From Tatumella citrea (GTDB taxonomy: Bacteria; Pseudomonadota; Gammaproteobacteria; Enterobacterales; Enterobacteriaceae), in assembly GCF_002163585.1 (NCBI RefSeq), contig NZ_CP015579.1, forward strand, positions 2,356,001 to 2,420,000: DNA of 64,000 nucleotides. The letters run 5' to 3'. Positions 1 through 8,863 of the stretch are shown piece after piece. The translations under genes were made by a program, and so were the position numbers. The notes beneath the pieces were generated by a model, which was not told where the DNA came from, did not search any database, and worked only from the letters and a program-made list of their open reading frames with translations. Every line of letters begins with the position of its first letter. Positions within the stretch are counted from its first letter, which is position 1.

Positions 1-442
1 CCTCTCCTTCGCCAGCCAGCGAATCGGACGGCTGTCGGGCGGGCAGCAACAGCGGGTATTAATTGCCCATGCACTGGTCCGTCGTCCAAAAATTTTATTA
101 TTAGATGAACCGCTGGCTAATCTGGATATGGCGGCTGCCGCCGATATCATTGGGGTTCTGAAACGCCTGGTCCGTGAACAGCAGGTTTCGGTACTGTTGT
201 CCGCTCATGATATTAATCCACTGCTACCAGTCATGGACAGAGTGGTCTATCTGGCTAATGGTCAGGCGGCCAGTGGTCCGACAGAGCAGGTTATCCGCAC
301 CAGCGTACTGAGTCAGTTATATGGCTATCATATTGACGTGATTCGGGTCCACGGCCGCATACTTGTGGTCGCGACCGATCGTGACAGTACCCTTCCCGAC
401 CCGGTTGACTGCCAGGCACCTCATGTAACCACCGTTCCTTAG
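1..442 (+). CDS. ABC transporter ATP-binding protein, metal type (5' truncated by window edge)
   Basis: This is the C-terminal part of an ATPase subunit, and its frame is open from base 2 with no start in the window. The ABC signature (LSGGQQQR), Walker B (ILLLDEP), D-loop (NLD) and switch histidine (SAHD) are all visible, so the nucleotide-binding half that remains looks functional. The last 60 residues form a short tail typical of zinc/manganese/iron chelate importers of the ABC-3 type. The gene stops 10 bases before the first permease gene, which indicates one operon. The ion cannot be told from sequence. A solute-binding protein, if present, must lie upstream of the window. Confidence 0.9.
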   Translation, partial: LSFASQRIGRLSGGQQQRVLIAHALVRRPKILLLDEPLANLDMAAAADIIGVLKRLVREQQVSVLLSAHDINPLLPVMDRVVYLANGQAASGPTEQVIRTSVLSQLYGYHIDVIRVHGRILVVATDRDSTLPDPVDCQAPHVTTVP

Positions 443-452
443 GTATTCATTT

Positions 453-1352
453 ATGTTTTCCGCGTTATTCAGCCACGGCTTCTTTAGCAGTGATACGGTG
501 CATACCGCTCTTATCGTTGGCGGTGGTGCTGCAATAGTCTGTGGCATTACCGGTGTTTTCGCGTTAATCCGTGGTCATGCTTTTGCCGGGCATGCGTTGT
601 CCGATATCAGCAGTGCGGGAGGTGCCGCGTCCTTCCTGCTGGGTATTAATGCGCTGGCAGGTTTTATTATTATGGCGCTGGCGGGTGCCGCAGGCATTGA
701 ACTGAGTGCGACCCGACGCAGCCGGGAGCGCAGCCTGGCGACGGGGATAGTGCTGAGTGCCGGGCTGGGATTTTCCGCCCTTTTCCTCTATTTTGCCGTA
801 AAACAACATAACTCGTCCGGCGCCACATTATCTGTCATGTTCGGTTCCATCTGGACATTACCGGCATCAATTATTCCCTGGATTCTGGCCACCGGCGCGG
901 CGGTACTGATACTGCTGGCGTTAATCTGGCGTCCGGTATTGTTATGTGCCATTGACCCTGAACTGGCGACAATCCGCGGCGTGGCTGTGCGTCGGGTGGG
1001 CATTATGCAACTGGCCGCCCTGGCTCTGGCTGTTGCCTTATCCTCGATGACTGTGGGCGCCATTTTGTCTACCGCATTGCTGACAGGACCGGCAGCGATT
1101 GCCCTGAAGTTTGCCCGTTCAGCGGTGTCGGCTCTGATTATCGCAGCCGTTACCGGTTTACTCTCTGTATGGTTTGGTGTCTGGCTGGCATGGGAAAGCT
1201 TTTACTGGACCGACGGCAGAGGCTGGCCGGTGAGTTTCTTTATTGTTGGTATTATTTTTGTGGTCTGGGCTGTCAGCGGAATACTGACCAGCCTTATCAG
1301 TCGTGAAAATCAGCTGTCAGGGCGTTTGTTCAGGAAGAAACAGCATGTTTAG
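453..1352 (+). CDS. Metal ABC transporter permease (ABC-3 family), first copy
   Basis: This is a 299-residue, very hydrophobic inner-membrane protein of the ABC-3 family that moves Zn, Mn or Fe through the membrane, powered by the ATPase encoded just before it. It contains the family-typical G-x-FALIRGHAFAGHALSD stretch near residues 34-50, which is the coupling region after the first helices, and many Gly/Ala-rich membrane segments. The C-terminus is basic (FRKKQ). The gene overlaps the next permease gene by 8 bases, so translation is probably coupled. Having two permease genes resembles SitCD/YfeCD systems, which pair two different permeases. Substrate is unresolved. Confidence 0.85.
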   Translation: MFSALFSHGFFSSDTVHTALIVGGGAAIVCGITGVFALIRGHAFAGHALSDISSAGGAASFLLGINALAGFIIMALAGAAGIELSATRRSRERSLATGIVLSAGLGFSALFLYFAVKQHNSSGATLSVMFGSIWTLPASIIPWILATGAAVLILLALIWRPVLLCAIDPELATIRGVAVRRVGIMQLAALALAVALSSMTVGAILSTALLTGPAAIALKFARSAVSALIIAAVTGLLSVWFGVWLAWESFYWTDGRGWPVSFFIVGIIFVVWAVSGILTSLISRENQLSGRLFRKKQHV

Positions 1353-2139
1353 CGGGTTTATGTTAACCGGATGGATTGCCGCCACTCTGGTGGCTGTCCT
1401 GTGCGGTATTGTCGGGTTTTTCGTTATTTTACGCGGTGAATCCTTTACCGCCCATGCTTTACCGATGGGGGCATTTCCAGGTGCTGCGGCGGCAGTGTTA
1501 CTGGGGGTAAATCCGTTTTATGGGGTATTGCTGTTTGCTGCGTTAGGTGCCACCGGGATTAGCCTGTTCAGCCGTCATCACCGGCATGAAACTGCCACGG
1601 CACTCTGCCTGGTCACCCTGCTGGCCACCGGGACATTGTTGCTGAGCCTGAGCGGGCGGTATGCCCAGTCAGTGTATTCATTACTGTTTGGTGATCTGCT
1701 CGGGATTAGCCGTTCACAGTTACTACCTCTGGCAGTTGCCGTAGTTATCAGTATCTCGCTCACCATTGTTCTGTTTCGCCGACTGTTGCTCAGTTCACTC
1801 TCTGCTGAACTGGCCGTGGTACGCGGGATTTCGTTACGCGGAACGCAGGCAGGATTTCTGACCATTCTGGCGCTGACTACCAGCCTGGCCGTTCCTGTGG
1901 TCGGTTCATTGCTGGTATTCAGCCTGATGATTGCCCCTGCGGCTATTGCCCGTACCCTGTGCCGCAGACCCGGCAGTGCATTATTGCTCTCTGTAGTGAT
2001 GGCGCTGGCTGTCGCCTGGAGTGCCATTGCCTTATCATGGTTCACCGACTGGCCTCCCGGATTTTTTGTTGGGACTCTCGGCGCACTGTTTTATCTTATC
2101 AGTCGTGGTGTCAGTGCCTTGCGCCACACGCCGGCATAA
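1345..2139 (+). CDS. Metal ABC transporter permease (ABC-3 family), second copy
   Basis: This 264-residue integral membrane protein is homologous to the preceding permease: both carry ILRGESFTAHALPMG/ALIRGHAFAGHALSD-type segments. The start at 1345 is preferred over an in-frame start at 1303, because AGGAAG lies 7 bases before it and it gives a normal N-terminus (MFSGFMLTG). The two permeases would form a heterodimeric channel. About 150 bases separate its stop from the promoter proposed for the downstream porin, so this looks like the end of the transporter operon. Confidence 0.85.
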   Translation: MFSGFMLTGWIAATLVAVLCGIVGFFVILRGESFTAHALPMGAFPGAAAAVLLGVNPFYGVLLFAALGATGISLFSRHHRHETATALCLVTLLATGTLLLSLSGRYAQSVYSLLFGDLLGISRSQLLPLAVAVVISISLTIVLFRRLLLSSLSAELAVVRGISLRGTQAGFLTILALTTSLAVPVVGSLLVFSLMIAPAAIARTLCRRPGSALLLSVVMALAVAWSAIALSWFTDWPPGFFVGTLGALFYLISRGVSALRHTPA

Positions 2140-2283
2140 CAACAGCCAGTCCCGAACACTTCTGATTCCGGCCCGGGCGCAGATTTGCTCTGCCAACCCG
2201 TGCCGAAATTTTTTGTAACACCCCCTTCTCCACGACATCTGTTGCTGGTTTTTTTATTCATCTAATCCCATGAATTCCCTGAT

Positions 2284-2310
2284 TTGTCACGAATGTCATA
2301 TTTCTATAAT
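2284..2310 (+). promoter_or_regulatory. Putative sigma70 promoter for the porin gene
   Basis: TTGTCA at 2284-2289 and a perfect TATAAT at 2305-2310 are separated by 15 bases, slightly short of the optimum. Transcription would start near 2317 and give a leader of about 90 bases containing the hairpin at 2346-2384. No start site is proven. Confidence 0.45.
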
Positions 2311-2345
2311 ATCCATCCTGTAAACCATTGTTACTTTTTAAAAAC

Positions 2346-2384
2346 CCCTATCCGGTATTAAACCGGAAGCGGGCCTTTTTTTTC
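2346..2384 (+). terminator. Terminator-like hairpin with U8 in the porin leader
   Basis: TCCGGT and ACCGGA pair as a 6-bp stem, with a flanking CCC/GGG extension interrupted by mismatches. Eight consecutive T (2376-2383) follow directly. It ends about 20 bases before the porin start, leaving no room for another promoter. It is therefore either a transcription attenuator in the porin leader, or the terminator of the transporter operon with the porin promoter misplaced here. Confidence 0.5.
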
Positions 2385-2404
2385 ATAAAACAGTGGCGAT
2401 AATA

Positions 2405-3508
2405 ATGATTAAAGGCAACTCTCTTGCGATTCTTATTTCAACATTACTCATTCCGGTGGCTTCTCATGCTGCGCTTATTTATGACAATGATGGCAACAAA
2501 TTAAGTTTGTACGGCAAAGTGCGCGCCGAACATTATATTTCCAAATCTGCAGACAATGATGGTGACCAGAGTTATGTGCGGTTCGGATTTAAAGGCCGGA
2601 CCAAAATTAATGACTGGCTGCAAGGTTATGGTCAGTGGGAATATGAAGCAGACAGCAGCGTTGCAGAATCTGAAGGCACTGATAATGACAAGACCAGGCT
2701 GGGATTTGCCGGTCTGAAAGCCAAAAAATGGGGTTCCATCGACTATGGTCGTAACTATGGTGCCACTTACGATATCGAGGCCTGGACCGATGTATTCCCG
2801 GAATTCGGCGGAGATGGCTATGTGAAAAAAGACCAGTTTATGACCAAACGTGCCAATGGCCTGCTGACCTGGCGCAACAATGATTTCTTTGACCTGGTCG
2901 ATGGTCTGGATGTGGCATTGCAGTATCAGGGTAAGAACGAAAATGATGACCGGAAAGAGAAAACCACGAACGGTGACGGCTATGCGGCATCAGCCCGCTA
3001 TCTGATTGGTGGCGGTGTCAGCGTTGGTGCGGCCTATGCGTCCTCTGACCGGACCCTGACCCAGAAAGAAGAAGACCTTGGTTCCGGAGACAGAGCTACC
3101 ACCAGAACGGTAGGTATTCAGTATGACGCCAACCAGATTTACCTGGCAGCCACCTTTGCTCAAACCCGTAATACCATCCCGCTGACGGTACCTAAAGGGG
3201 TTTCCAGCCTGTCTAAGAAGAAAGTCACCGGTTATGCCCGCAAAACACAGACGATGGAACTGGCGGCTCAATATCAGTTTGACTCAGGATTCGCGCCTTC
3301 ACTTGGTTATGTTTATACCCGCGCCGAAAATATTGAAGGTGTGGGTGATGCCGATTTAGTCAATTATATCGATGTCGCATTTACCTGGTACTTTAACAAA
3401 AATATGTCGGTATTTACTGACTACGAAATTAACCGTCTGTCATCTGATAATAAACTTCAGCTTGATAGCGATAACATCCTTGCGGTCGGTCTGACCTACA
3501 AATTCTGA
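2405..3508 (+). CDS. General outer-membrane porin, OmpC/OmpF/PhoE family
   Basis: A 367-residue gram-negative porin. The predicted signal peptide (MIKGNSLAILISTLLIPVASHA) is followed by the family-typical mature start ALIYDNDGNKLSLYGKVRAEHY. Regularly alternating strands fill the protein, and it ends in YKF, the C-terminal aromatic signal recognised by the BAM complex. A GTG at 2393 is in frame, but the ATG at 2405 gives the better signal peptide. It would form trimeric 16-stranded channels for small hydrophilic solutes. It is divergent enough from E. coli OmpC/OmpF that a specific ortholog is not claimed. No OmpR box was identified by eye. Confidence 0.9.
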   Translation: MIKGNSLAILISTLLIPVASHAALIYDNDGNKLSLYGKVRAEHYISKSADNDGDQSYVRFGFKGRTKINDWLQGYGQWEYEADSSVAESEGTDNDKTRLGFAGLKAKKWGSIDYGRNYGATYDIEAWTDVFPEFGGDGYVKKDQFMTKRANGLLTWRNNDFFDLVDGLDVALQYQGKNENDDRKEKTTNGDGYAASARYLIGGGVSVGAAYASSDRTLTQKEEDLGSGDRATTRTVGIQYDANQIYLAATFAQTRNTIPLTVPKGVSSLSKKKVTGYARKTQTMELAAQYQFDSGFAPSLGYVYTRAENIEGVGDADLVNYIDVAFTWYFNKNMSVFTDYEINRLSSDNKLQLDSDNILAVGLTYKF

Positions 3509-3519
3509 TTTACCTCCTT

Positions 3520-3551
3520 CCGGTCCTGCTTACGTCAGGGCCGGAAATTTC
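3520..3551 (+). terminator. Hairpin terminator after the porin gene
   Basis: CCGGTCCTG (3520-3528) pairs with CAGGGCCGG (3536-3544) over 9 bp with one G-U pair and a 7-base loop. The following AAATTTCT is only a weak U tract. Confidence 0.6.
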
Positions 3552-3895
3552 TCCCAATCTCCCCCTGCCATAATCCATTTTTCATCCATCACTATCGTTA
3601 TTTTCCGGCAAATAAGATAATCCCGCGTGATTCAGGGTTCAGGTTTAAAAGCCTGCATCACATTATAAATAAAACTCATGCCCCGATAATAAAATTATGG
3701 CAGACAGATTCTGCAGCAGCCCCTAACGTGGTGAAAAGGGATAGTAATGAACAATTTTTAAATTATTGTTTATTAAACATATTAATAAAAATAGAGGGTC
3801 ACTCTCTGGCAGGACGCAATGTGAGAATCACAATGATTTTTTTTAAATATCTTACCCCGATCACATATTAATAAAAAAAACAGAGAGCGTACTCT
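3552..3895. promoter_or_regulatory. galT upstream region with a symmetric T-N11-A site at 3820-3832
   Basis: This AT-rich stretch has no gene. TGTGAGAATCACA (3820-3832) is a perfect dyad of exactly T-N11-A form, the core recognised by LysR-type regulators, and sits 64 bases before galT. Two AGAG-N5/6-CTCT motifs lie at about 3794 and 3882. The site is the best candidate for binding of the nearby regulator GalR. Confidence 0.5.
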
Positions 3896-5275
3896 ATGAA
3901 CCAACACGATATTGTGGATGTAAAAGCCTGGATAGACAGCCGGCATATTTCACCCTGGCAGTGGATGGTGCTGGTGCTGTGTTTCATCATCATCATGTTC
4001 GATGGCTATGATGCCGCGGTAATGGGATTCATTGCCCCTGCACTGATTGAAGACTGGGGGATCAGCCGCAGCGAGATGGGCCCTATCCTTGGTGCTGCCA
4101 TGTTTGGTGTGGCACTGGGCGCCCTGGTCGCAGGTCCTTATGCTGACCGTTTTGGTCGTAAAAAAATCTTATTAATATCGATACTCTGTTTCGCGGTATT
4201 CAGCCTGTTGAGCACCTTTGCCCGCACTCCACTGGAAATGGCTGGTTTGCGTTTCCTGACCGGTCTGGGCCTCGGAGCGGTAATGCCTAATACCGTAACC
4301 CTGGTCGCCGAGTACATGCCGGAACGCCGCCGTAGCCTGTTAATCACCGTTATGTACAGCGGATTTAACATCGGTTCCGGAGTGGGTGGGTTTATTGCTG
4401 CGGGCCTGTTACCCCATTTTGGCTGGCAGTCGGTACTGTTTGCTGGCGGGCTGATCCCGTTACTGCTACTGCCACTGTTGATTTGGTTATTACCTGAATC
4501 AGCCATGTACCTGGTCGTCCGTAATGTTGGTTACGAAAAAATTGCATCCGTGTTACAACGTGCCGGCGGTGTATTTTCTGCTAACACAAAATTTGTGTTA
4601 AAAGCGCCAATAATCCAGAAGAATGCCAAGGTTTTCCAGCTGTTCAGTCGTGGTTACGCCCGGGGCACCCTGGTATTATGGGTCACCTATTTTATGGGGC
4701 TGTTTGTTATCTATCTGTTAAATGGCTGGTTGCCGACCATTATGCATAACAGCGGATTCTCATTACAGCAATCCGCCATTGTTGCCGGTTTATTCCAGTT
4801 AGGCGGAACCTTTGGTGGTCTGCTGGTCGGCGGAATGATGGATAAATTACAGGCCCGTAAGGTGATTGCCGGTTTCTATCTGCTGGGTATGTGCTGTCTG
4901 ATGGCACAAGGGTTTGGTCAGTTCGGACCGATGATCCTGGCGGTACTGGTATTCTGTAGTGGCGTCTGTATTAACGGTGCACAGACCGGTTTGCAGGCTT
5001 TTTCTCCGGCGTTCTATCCTACCGAAATTCGTTCGACCGGCGTGTGCTGGATGCACGGTGTAGGTCGTACCGGAGCAATAATCAGTTCTTCTTTAGGTGG
5101 TGTATTACTGGGCTTCTTTCCATCACAAAATGCAATTTTCCTGGTGCTGGCACTGCCGGCGCTGTTAGCCGGACTGTCGATTTTGGTTCACAGAGCGGCA
5201 CGTCCTGCGATGATGATTAAAGGGATTGAGCTTGAAGACCTGCCCGGGTTGTCACGCACCATGAATCATCATTAA
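3896..5275 (+). CDS. galT: Gallate transporter, MFS aromatic acid:H+ symporter (AAHS) family
   Basis: This 459-residue protein has twelve predicted membrane segments. It carries the AAHS signature DGYDAAVMGFIAPAL in helix 1 and the MFS loop motif GPYADRFGRKKIL between helices 2 and 3, as in the 4-hydroxybenzoate carrier PcaK and gallate carrier GalT of Pseudomonas. It would import gallate with protons. Gallate dioxygenase follows 72 bases downstream on the same strand, which supports the substrate. The preceding intergenic region contains a T-N11-A dyad. Family membership is clear; gallate specificity is inferred from the cluster. Confidence 0.9.
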   Translation: MNQHDIVDVKAWIDSRHISPWQWMVLVLCFIIIMFDGYDAAVMGFIAPALIEDWGISRSEMGPILGAAMFGVALGALVAGPYADRFGRKKILLISILCFAVFSLLSTFARTPLEMAGLRFLTGLGLGAVMPNTVTLVAEYMPERRRSLLITVMYSGFNIGSGVGGFIAAGLLPHFGWQSVLFAGGLIPLLLLPLLIWLLPESAMYLVVRNVGYEKIASVLQRAGGVFSANTKFVLKAPIIQKNAKVFQLFSRGYARGTLVLWVTYFMGLFVIYLLNGWLPTIMHNSGFSLQQSAIVAGLFQLGGTFGGLLVGGMMDKLQARKVIAGFYLLGMCCLMAQGFGQFGPMILAVLVFCSGVCINGAQTGLQAFSPAFYPTEIRSTGVCWMHGVGRTGAIISSSLGGVLLGFFPSQNAIFLVLALPALLAGLSILVHRAARPAMMIKGIELEDLPGLSRTMNHH

Positions 5276-5347
5276 TAAGCAGTTAACTAAAACGCATATT
5301 CCGGGGAAGGATCCCCTCACCCTACAAACACTATGCAGAGGTCTGAA

Positions 5348-6610
5348 ATGGCAAAAATTATCGGCGGACTGGCAGTATCACATACTCCGACTATCGGCTT
5401 TGCAGTCGATCATAACAAACAACAGGAAAGTGCCTGGTCACCTATCTTTGAAAGTTTTGCTCCGATGCAAAAGTGGCTGGACGACAATAAGCCAGATGCG
5501 CTGGTGTATATCTTTAATGACCATGTTACATCATTCTTTTTCGACCATTATTCTGCCTTCTCACTGGGTATCGACGACCAGTATCTGGTGGCAGACGAAG
5601 GCGGTGGCCCGCGCGACTTACCGCCGGTTAAAGGCCATGCTGCGTTATCTCAGCATATTGGTGCCAGCCTGATGGCCGATGAATTTGATATGTCGTTCTT
5701 TATGGATAAGCCATTGGATCATGGTCTGTTCTCGCCATTATCCGCACTGCTGCCTTACCGCGAAAATGGCTGGCCGACTAAAATCGTCCCTCTGCAGGTA
5801 GGTGTTTTGCAGTTCCCGATTCCCAGCGCACGTCGCTGTTATAAACTGGGACAGGCACTGCGCCGTGCTGTAGAAAGCTTCCCGGAAGACTTAAAAGTTG
5901 CCATCGTGGCTACCGGTGGGGTTTCTCATCAGGTTCATGGCGAGCGTTGTGGTTTTAACAATCCCGAATGGGATGCTCAGTTTGTTGATATGCTGGTCAA
6001 CGACCCTGAGTCACTGTGCGATATGACCATCGCCGAGTATGCCACCCTGAGTGGTATGGAAGGTTCAGAAGAAATTATGTGGCTGGTGATGCGCGGCGCA
6101 CTCTCTGCAAATGTCACCCTTCGTCATCAGGCCTATTACCTGCCATCTATGACCGGCATAGCCACTCTGGTACTGGAAAACCAGGCCCGCGAAGCACCGG
6201 CTGATTTACGCCAGCGTCAGCGTGATAAAATTGCTCACCAGATGGCGGGTGTGGAGAAATTACAGGGCACCTATCCGTTTACTCAGGCGCGCAGCCTGAA
6301 GGGGTTACGGATTAACCGCTTCCTGCATCGTCTGATTCAGCCAGCCTGGCGTGAACGTTTTCGTAATGAACAACAGGCTTTGTTCGATGAAAATAAACTG
6401 ACTCAGGAAGAGCAGACCATGATCCGTGAACTTAACTGGCGGGCCATGATTCAGTACGGTGTCAGTTTCTTTCTGCTGGAAAAACTCGGTGCCGTCGTAG
6501 GGGTGTCTAACCTGCATATTTATTCTGCAATGCGCGGTCAGACTCTGGAAGAATTCCAGAAAACCCGTAACCAACAGGTTCTTTATTCGGTCGCAGGAAA
6601 AGAAAAGTAA
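5348..6610 (+). CDS. galA: Gallate dioxygenase (extradiol, LigAB-type fusion)
   Basis: This Fe(II) extradiol dioxygenase opens the gallate ring to 4-oxalomesaconate (OMA). The protein is 420 residues, the length expected for GalA. The N-terminal ~280 residues form a LigB-like catalytic domain with conserved histidines in SHTPTIGF near the N-terminus, DHGLFSPLS in the middle and GGVSHQVHG. The C-terminal ~110 residues form a LigA-like helical domain fused to it. The start at 5348 is chosen because AGAGG lies 6 bases upstream and the product begins MAKIIGGLAVSHTP; an upstream ATG at 5333 adds only five residues. The stop overlaps the next start (TAATG). Confidence 0.93.
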   Translation: MAKIIGGLAVSHTPTIGFAVDHNKQQESAWSPIFESFAPMQKWLDDNKPDALVYIFNDHVTSFFFDHYSAFSLGIDDQYLVADEGGGPRDLPPVKGHAALSQHIGASLMADEFDMSFFMDKPLDHGLFSPLSALLPYRENGWPTKIVPLQVGVLQFPIPSARRCYKLGQALRRAVESFPEDLKVAIVATGGVSHQVHGERCGFNNPEWDAQFVDMLVNDPESLCDMTIAEYATLSGMEGSEEIMWLVMRGALSANVTLRHQAYYLPSMTGIATLVLENQAREAPADLRQRQRDKIAHQMAGVEKLQGTYPFTQARSLKGLRINRFLHRLIQPAWRERFRNEQQALFDENKLTQEEQTMIRELNWRAMIQYGVSFFLLEKLGAVVGVSNLHIYSAMRGQTLEEFQKTRNQQVLYSVAGKEK

Positions 6611-7452
6611 TGCCAGATTTTAGCCAACCAAGGATCGATTCACATCACCATATTTTCGATCCGCAGAAGTTCCCCTATATCAGCGATACCCCTTACCGGC
6701 CCGAAGGGCACGAACTGGGTACCGTTGATTACTACCGCTATGTGATGGAAGCCTATAATATCCGTCATTCGGTAATTATCGGCCCGACTTCGGCTTATAA
6801 CACCGATAACAGCTACCTGCTGGATACGCTGAAACACGGTGCCGGCCGGTTTAAAGGTATTGCTGTGGTGCCGCCAGATAGCAGCGTCGACTACCTTGCT
6901 GAGCTGAAACAGGCGGGTGTGTCCGGGATTGCCATGAATGTGGCGATGCTGGGGACAGATCGTTTTGCACAGTTTGATAGTATGCTGGCAAAGCTGCATG
7001 AACTCGGTTTGATTGCTGATATTCAGGTCACCAAAGATCAGTTACCGGATCTGATGCCTATGCTGTTGCGAAGCAAGACCCGGTTATTGTTTGATCACTC
7101 CGGCAGGCCGGACGTGGCGGCAGGTCTGAAGCAACCCGGTTTTCAGGCCCTGCTGTCACTGGCAGAGACTGACCGCTGCTGGGTTAAACTGTCCGGTTTA
7201 TCACAATTCTGTGAGCCCCCTTTCCCGTATACCGAAGGGCACAAGTACCAACAAGCACTGCTTGCCGCTTTTGGTGCAGACCGTTGTATGTGGGGTTCAG
7301 ACTGGCCGTTTTTACGCGCCAGACAACGGATGGATATTGGGACATTACTGGTGCTGGCGGACCAGCTGTTTGGTGATGCTGCCACACTGGATAAAATTAT
7401 GTGGCAAACACCGAAAACATTGTTTGGTTTCGGTGAGCCACCCACAGTTTAA
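6610..7452 (+). CDS. Amidohydrolase, 2-pyrone-4,6-dicarboxylate hydrolase-like (LigI-type)
   Basis: A 280-residue TIM-barrel amidohydrolase of the COG3618/Amidohydro_2 family. The N-terminal metal-site motif is DSHHHIFDP (residues 10-18), DHSGRPDV is near residue 160, and WGSDWPF sits near the end of the barrel. LigI-type lactonases carry the equivalent HCH, DHMGRPDV and GTDWPH motifs. It overlaps the galA stop by one base, so it is translated from the same message. OMA, the product of GalA, can cyclise to 2-pyrone-4,6-dicarboxylate (PDC). A PDC hydrolase would return that side product to the pathway. The reaction is inferred from family and context. Confidence 0.7.
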   Translation: MPDFSQPRIDSHHHIFDPQKFPYISDTPYRPEGHELGTVDYYRYVMEAYNIRHSVIIGPTSAYNTDNSYLLDTLKHGAGRFKGIAVVPPDSSVDYLAELKQAGVSGIAMNVAMLGTDRFAQFDSMLAKLHELGLIADIQVTKDQLPDLMPMLLRSKTRLLFDHSGRPDVAAGLKQPGFQALLSLAETDRCWVKLSGLSQFCEPPFPYTEGHKYQQALLAAFGADRCMWGSDWPFLRARQRMDIGTLLVLADQLFGDAATLDKIMWQTPKTLFGFGEPPTV

Positions 7453-7462
7453 GCAGTAACAG

Positions 7463-7496
7463 CCGGCAGCATGCTCAGCGTATCAGCTGCTGCCGG
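7463..7496. terminator. Bidirectional hairpin between the galTA transcript and galR
   Basis: CCGGCAGCA (7463-7471) and TGCTGCCGG (7488-7496) form a perfect 9-bp stem between two converging genes. The right arm lies inside the last codons of galR. No long T tract follows on either strand. Confidence 0.5.
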
Positions 7497-8692
7497 ATAG
7501 CATCGATCATCGCTTTCGCTGCCGGTGATAACAAACTACCCGCACGGCTGGTGATGCCTATCGCCCGGCGGGTATTCTCCATACTCAGCGGAATCGTCAC
7601 CAGTTCACCATGAGACAGTTCATGTTCCAGCTGTCTGGCTGAAACTGCCGCCAGCATATCTGAACCCAGCAATAAACCACGGACTATGGCCAGATCGCCA
7701 CTTTCCACCACCGGATTCGGGGCTGGAATCTGCATTGCTTCGAAGCTTCTGTCCAGCAGTTCACGTGCCGGGGTTTCTGAACGCGGCAACACCCAGCGCG
7801 CAGTACGCAAATCATCGGGAGTCACACCCTCACGGTTCAGAGGATGCCCGGGCCGGGCCAGTATCACCATCTCTTCCGAAAACAGGGTTTCTGTAACCAT
7901 ATCGGCGGCATAGTCACGGGTACGCAGCGCACCAATAATAAAATCCACTTCTCCTGAACGCAGACCGGTTGCCAGCTGGGCGAAAGCACTCTCGTTGGTG
8001 ATAATACGGATGCCCGGATAGCGTTCGGTAACCGCGAGGATAGCCTGCGGTAACAGACGGCTGCGGCTCAGGGGTAATGCACCTATCTGCACCCGACCAA
8101 CCAGCACCCCCTGCAACTCCGCAATATCTGCCGGAATATGCCGCAGTTCGTTTAGCGCACGGCGGATATAGGGCAAAATCTCCTGACCCGCGATCCCGGG
8201 GATCATCCCCTGAGGAGTACGTTGCAGTAACGGCATTTCCGCCCCGTTTTCCATCACTCTCAGAGCCGCAGACACGGCAGGCTGGCTCAGACCCAGCAGT
8301 TTCGCCACGGTCTGCATGTGTCTTGTCTGACACAGCGATACAAAAATTTGCAGGCGATTAACGTTAAACAGATATAAGGGCTCGGTCATTGAACGACTGT
8401 TGCCGTTTTTGCTCTGCAGTTTATGCAAAGTTACCGCCACCTGGTGCAACTCCTCTATCGCCCGCCGTGCCCGTGGAAGAATGCACTTACCAAAATCCGT
8501 CAGCATCATTCCGTTAGCATGGCGTTCAAACAGCGGCACTGCCAGCCGGGTCTCCAGATCACGAATGGCCCGGGTAATTGCCGACTGGGTACGATAAAGC
8601 TCATCTGCCGCACGGGAAACGCTGCCCTGATCAACCACCTGACAAAATGCGCGGATCTGCATCAGGTTTGACAGTTCCTGCCGGTTGTCCAT
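7475..8692 (-). CDS. galR: LysR-type regulator of gallate genes with two HTH domains
   Basis: A 405-residue LysR-family regulator, about 100 residues longer than usual. The N-terminal winged HTH (residues ~11-68) is followed by a linker and a second LysR-type HTH at ~110-168 (LQIFVSLCQ...LGLSQPAVSAALRVME). The periplasmic-binding-protein-like effector domain occupies ~185-400. The gene sits between galA and galB and is divergent from galB, the usual place for the gallate activator. The start at 8692 follows AGAGGG. It probably binds the 171-base galR-galB gap and the galT upstream region, with gallate as likely inducer. Function is inferred from context. Confidence 0.85.
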   Translation of the reverse strand: MDNRQELSNLMQIRAFCQVVDQGSVSRAADELYRTQSAITRAIRDLETRLAVPLFERHANGMMLTDFGKCILPRARRAIEELHQVAVTLHKLQSKNGNSRSMTEPLYLFNVNRLQIFVSLCQTRHMQTVAKLLGLSQPAVSAALRVMENGAEMPLLQRTPQGMIPGIAGQEILPYIRRALNELRHIPADIAELQGVLVGRVQIGALPLSRSRLLPQAILAVTERYPGIRIITNESAFAQLATGLRSGEVDFIIGALRTRDYAADMVTETLFSEEMVILARPGHPLNREGVTPDDLRTARWVLPRSETPARELLDRSFEAMQIPAPNPVVESGDLAIVRGLLLGSDMLAAVSARQLEHELSHGELVTIPLSMENTRRAIGITSRAGSLLSPAAKAMIDAIRQQLIR

Positions 8693-8863
8693 TCATCCCT
8701 CTCTTGTTTCAGAATCGTTGCACAGCTCTCAATATAAATAAAACGCATACCTGCTGCAATTAAATGAATTTCCGACACCCGGTCGTCACTGTCAGCATAG
8801 AAAGCACTCAGTACCCGGCTGTCTGCCTCAGCCACCCTCAAAAAACATAAAAGGATCAGGCGA

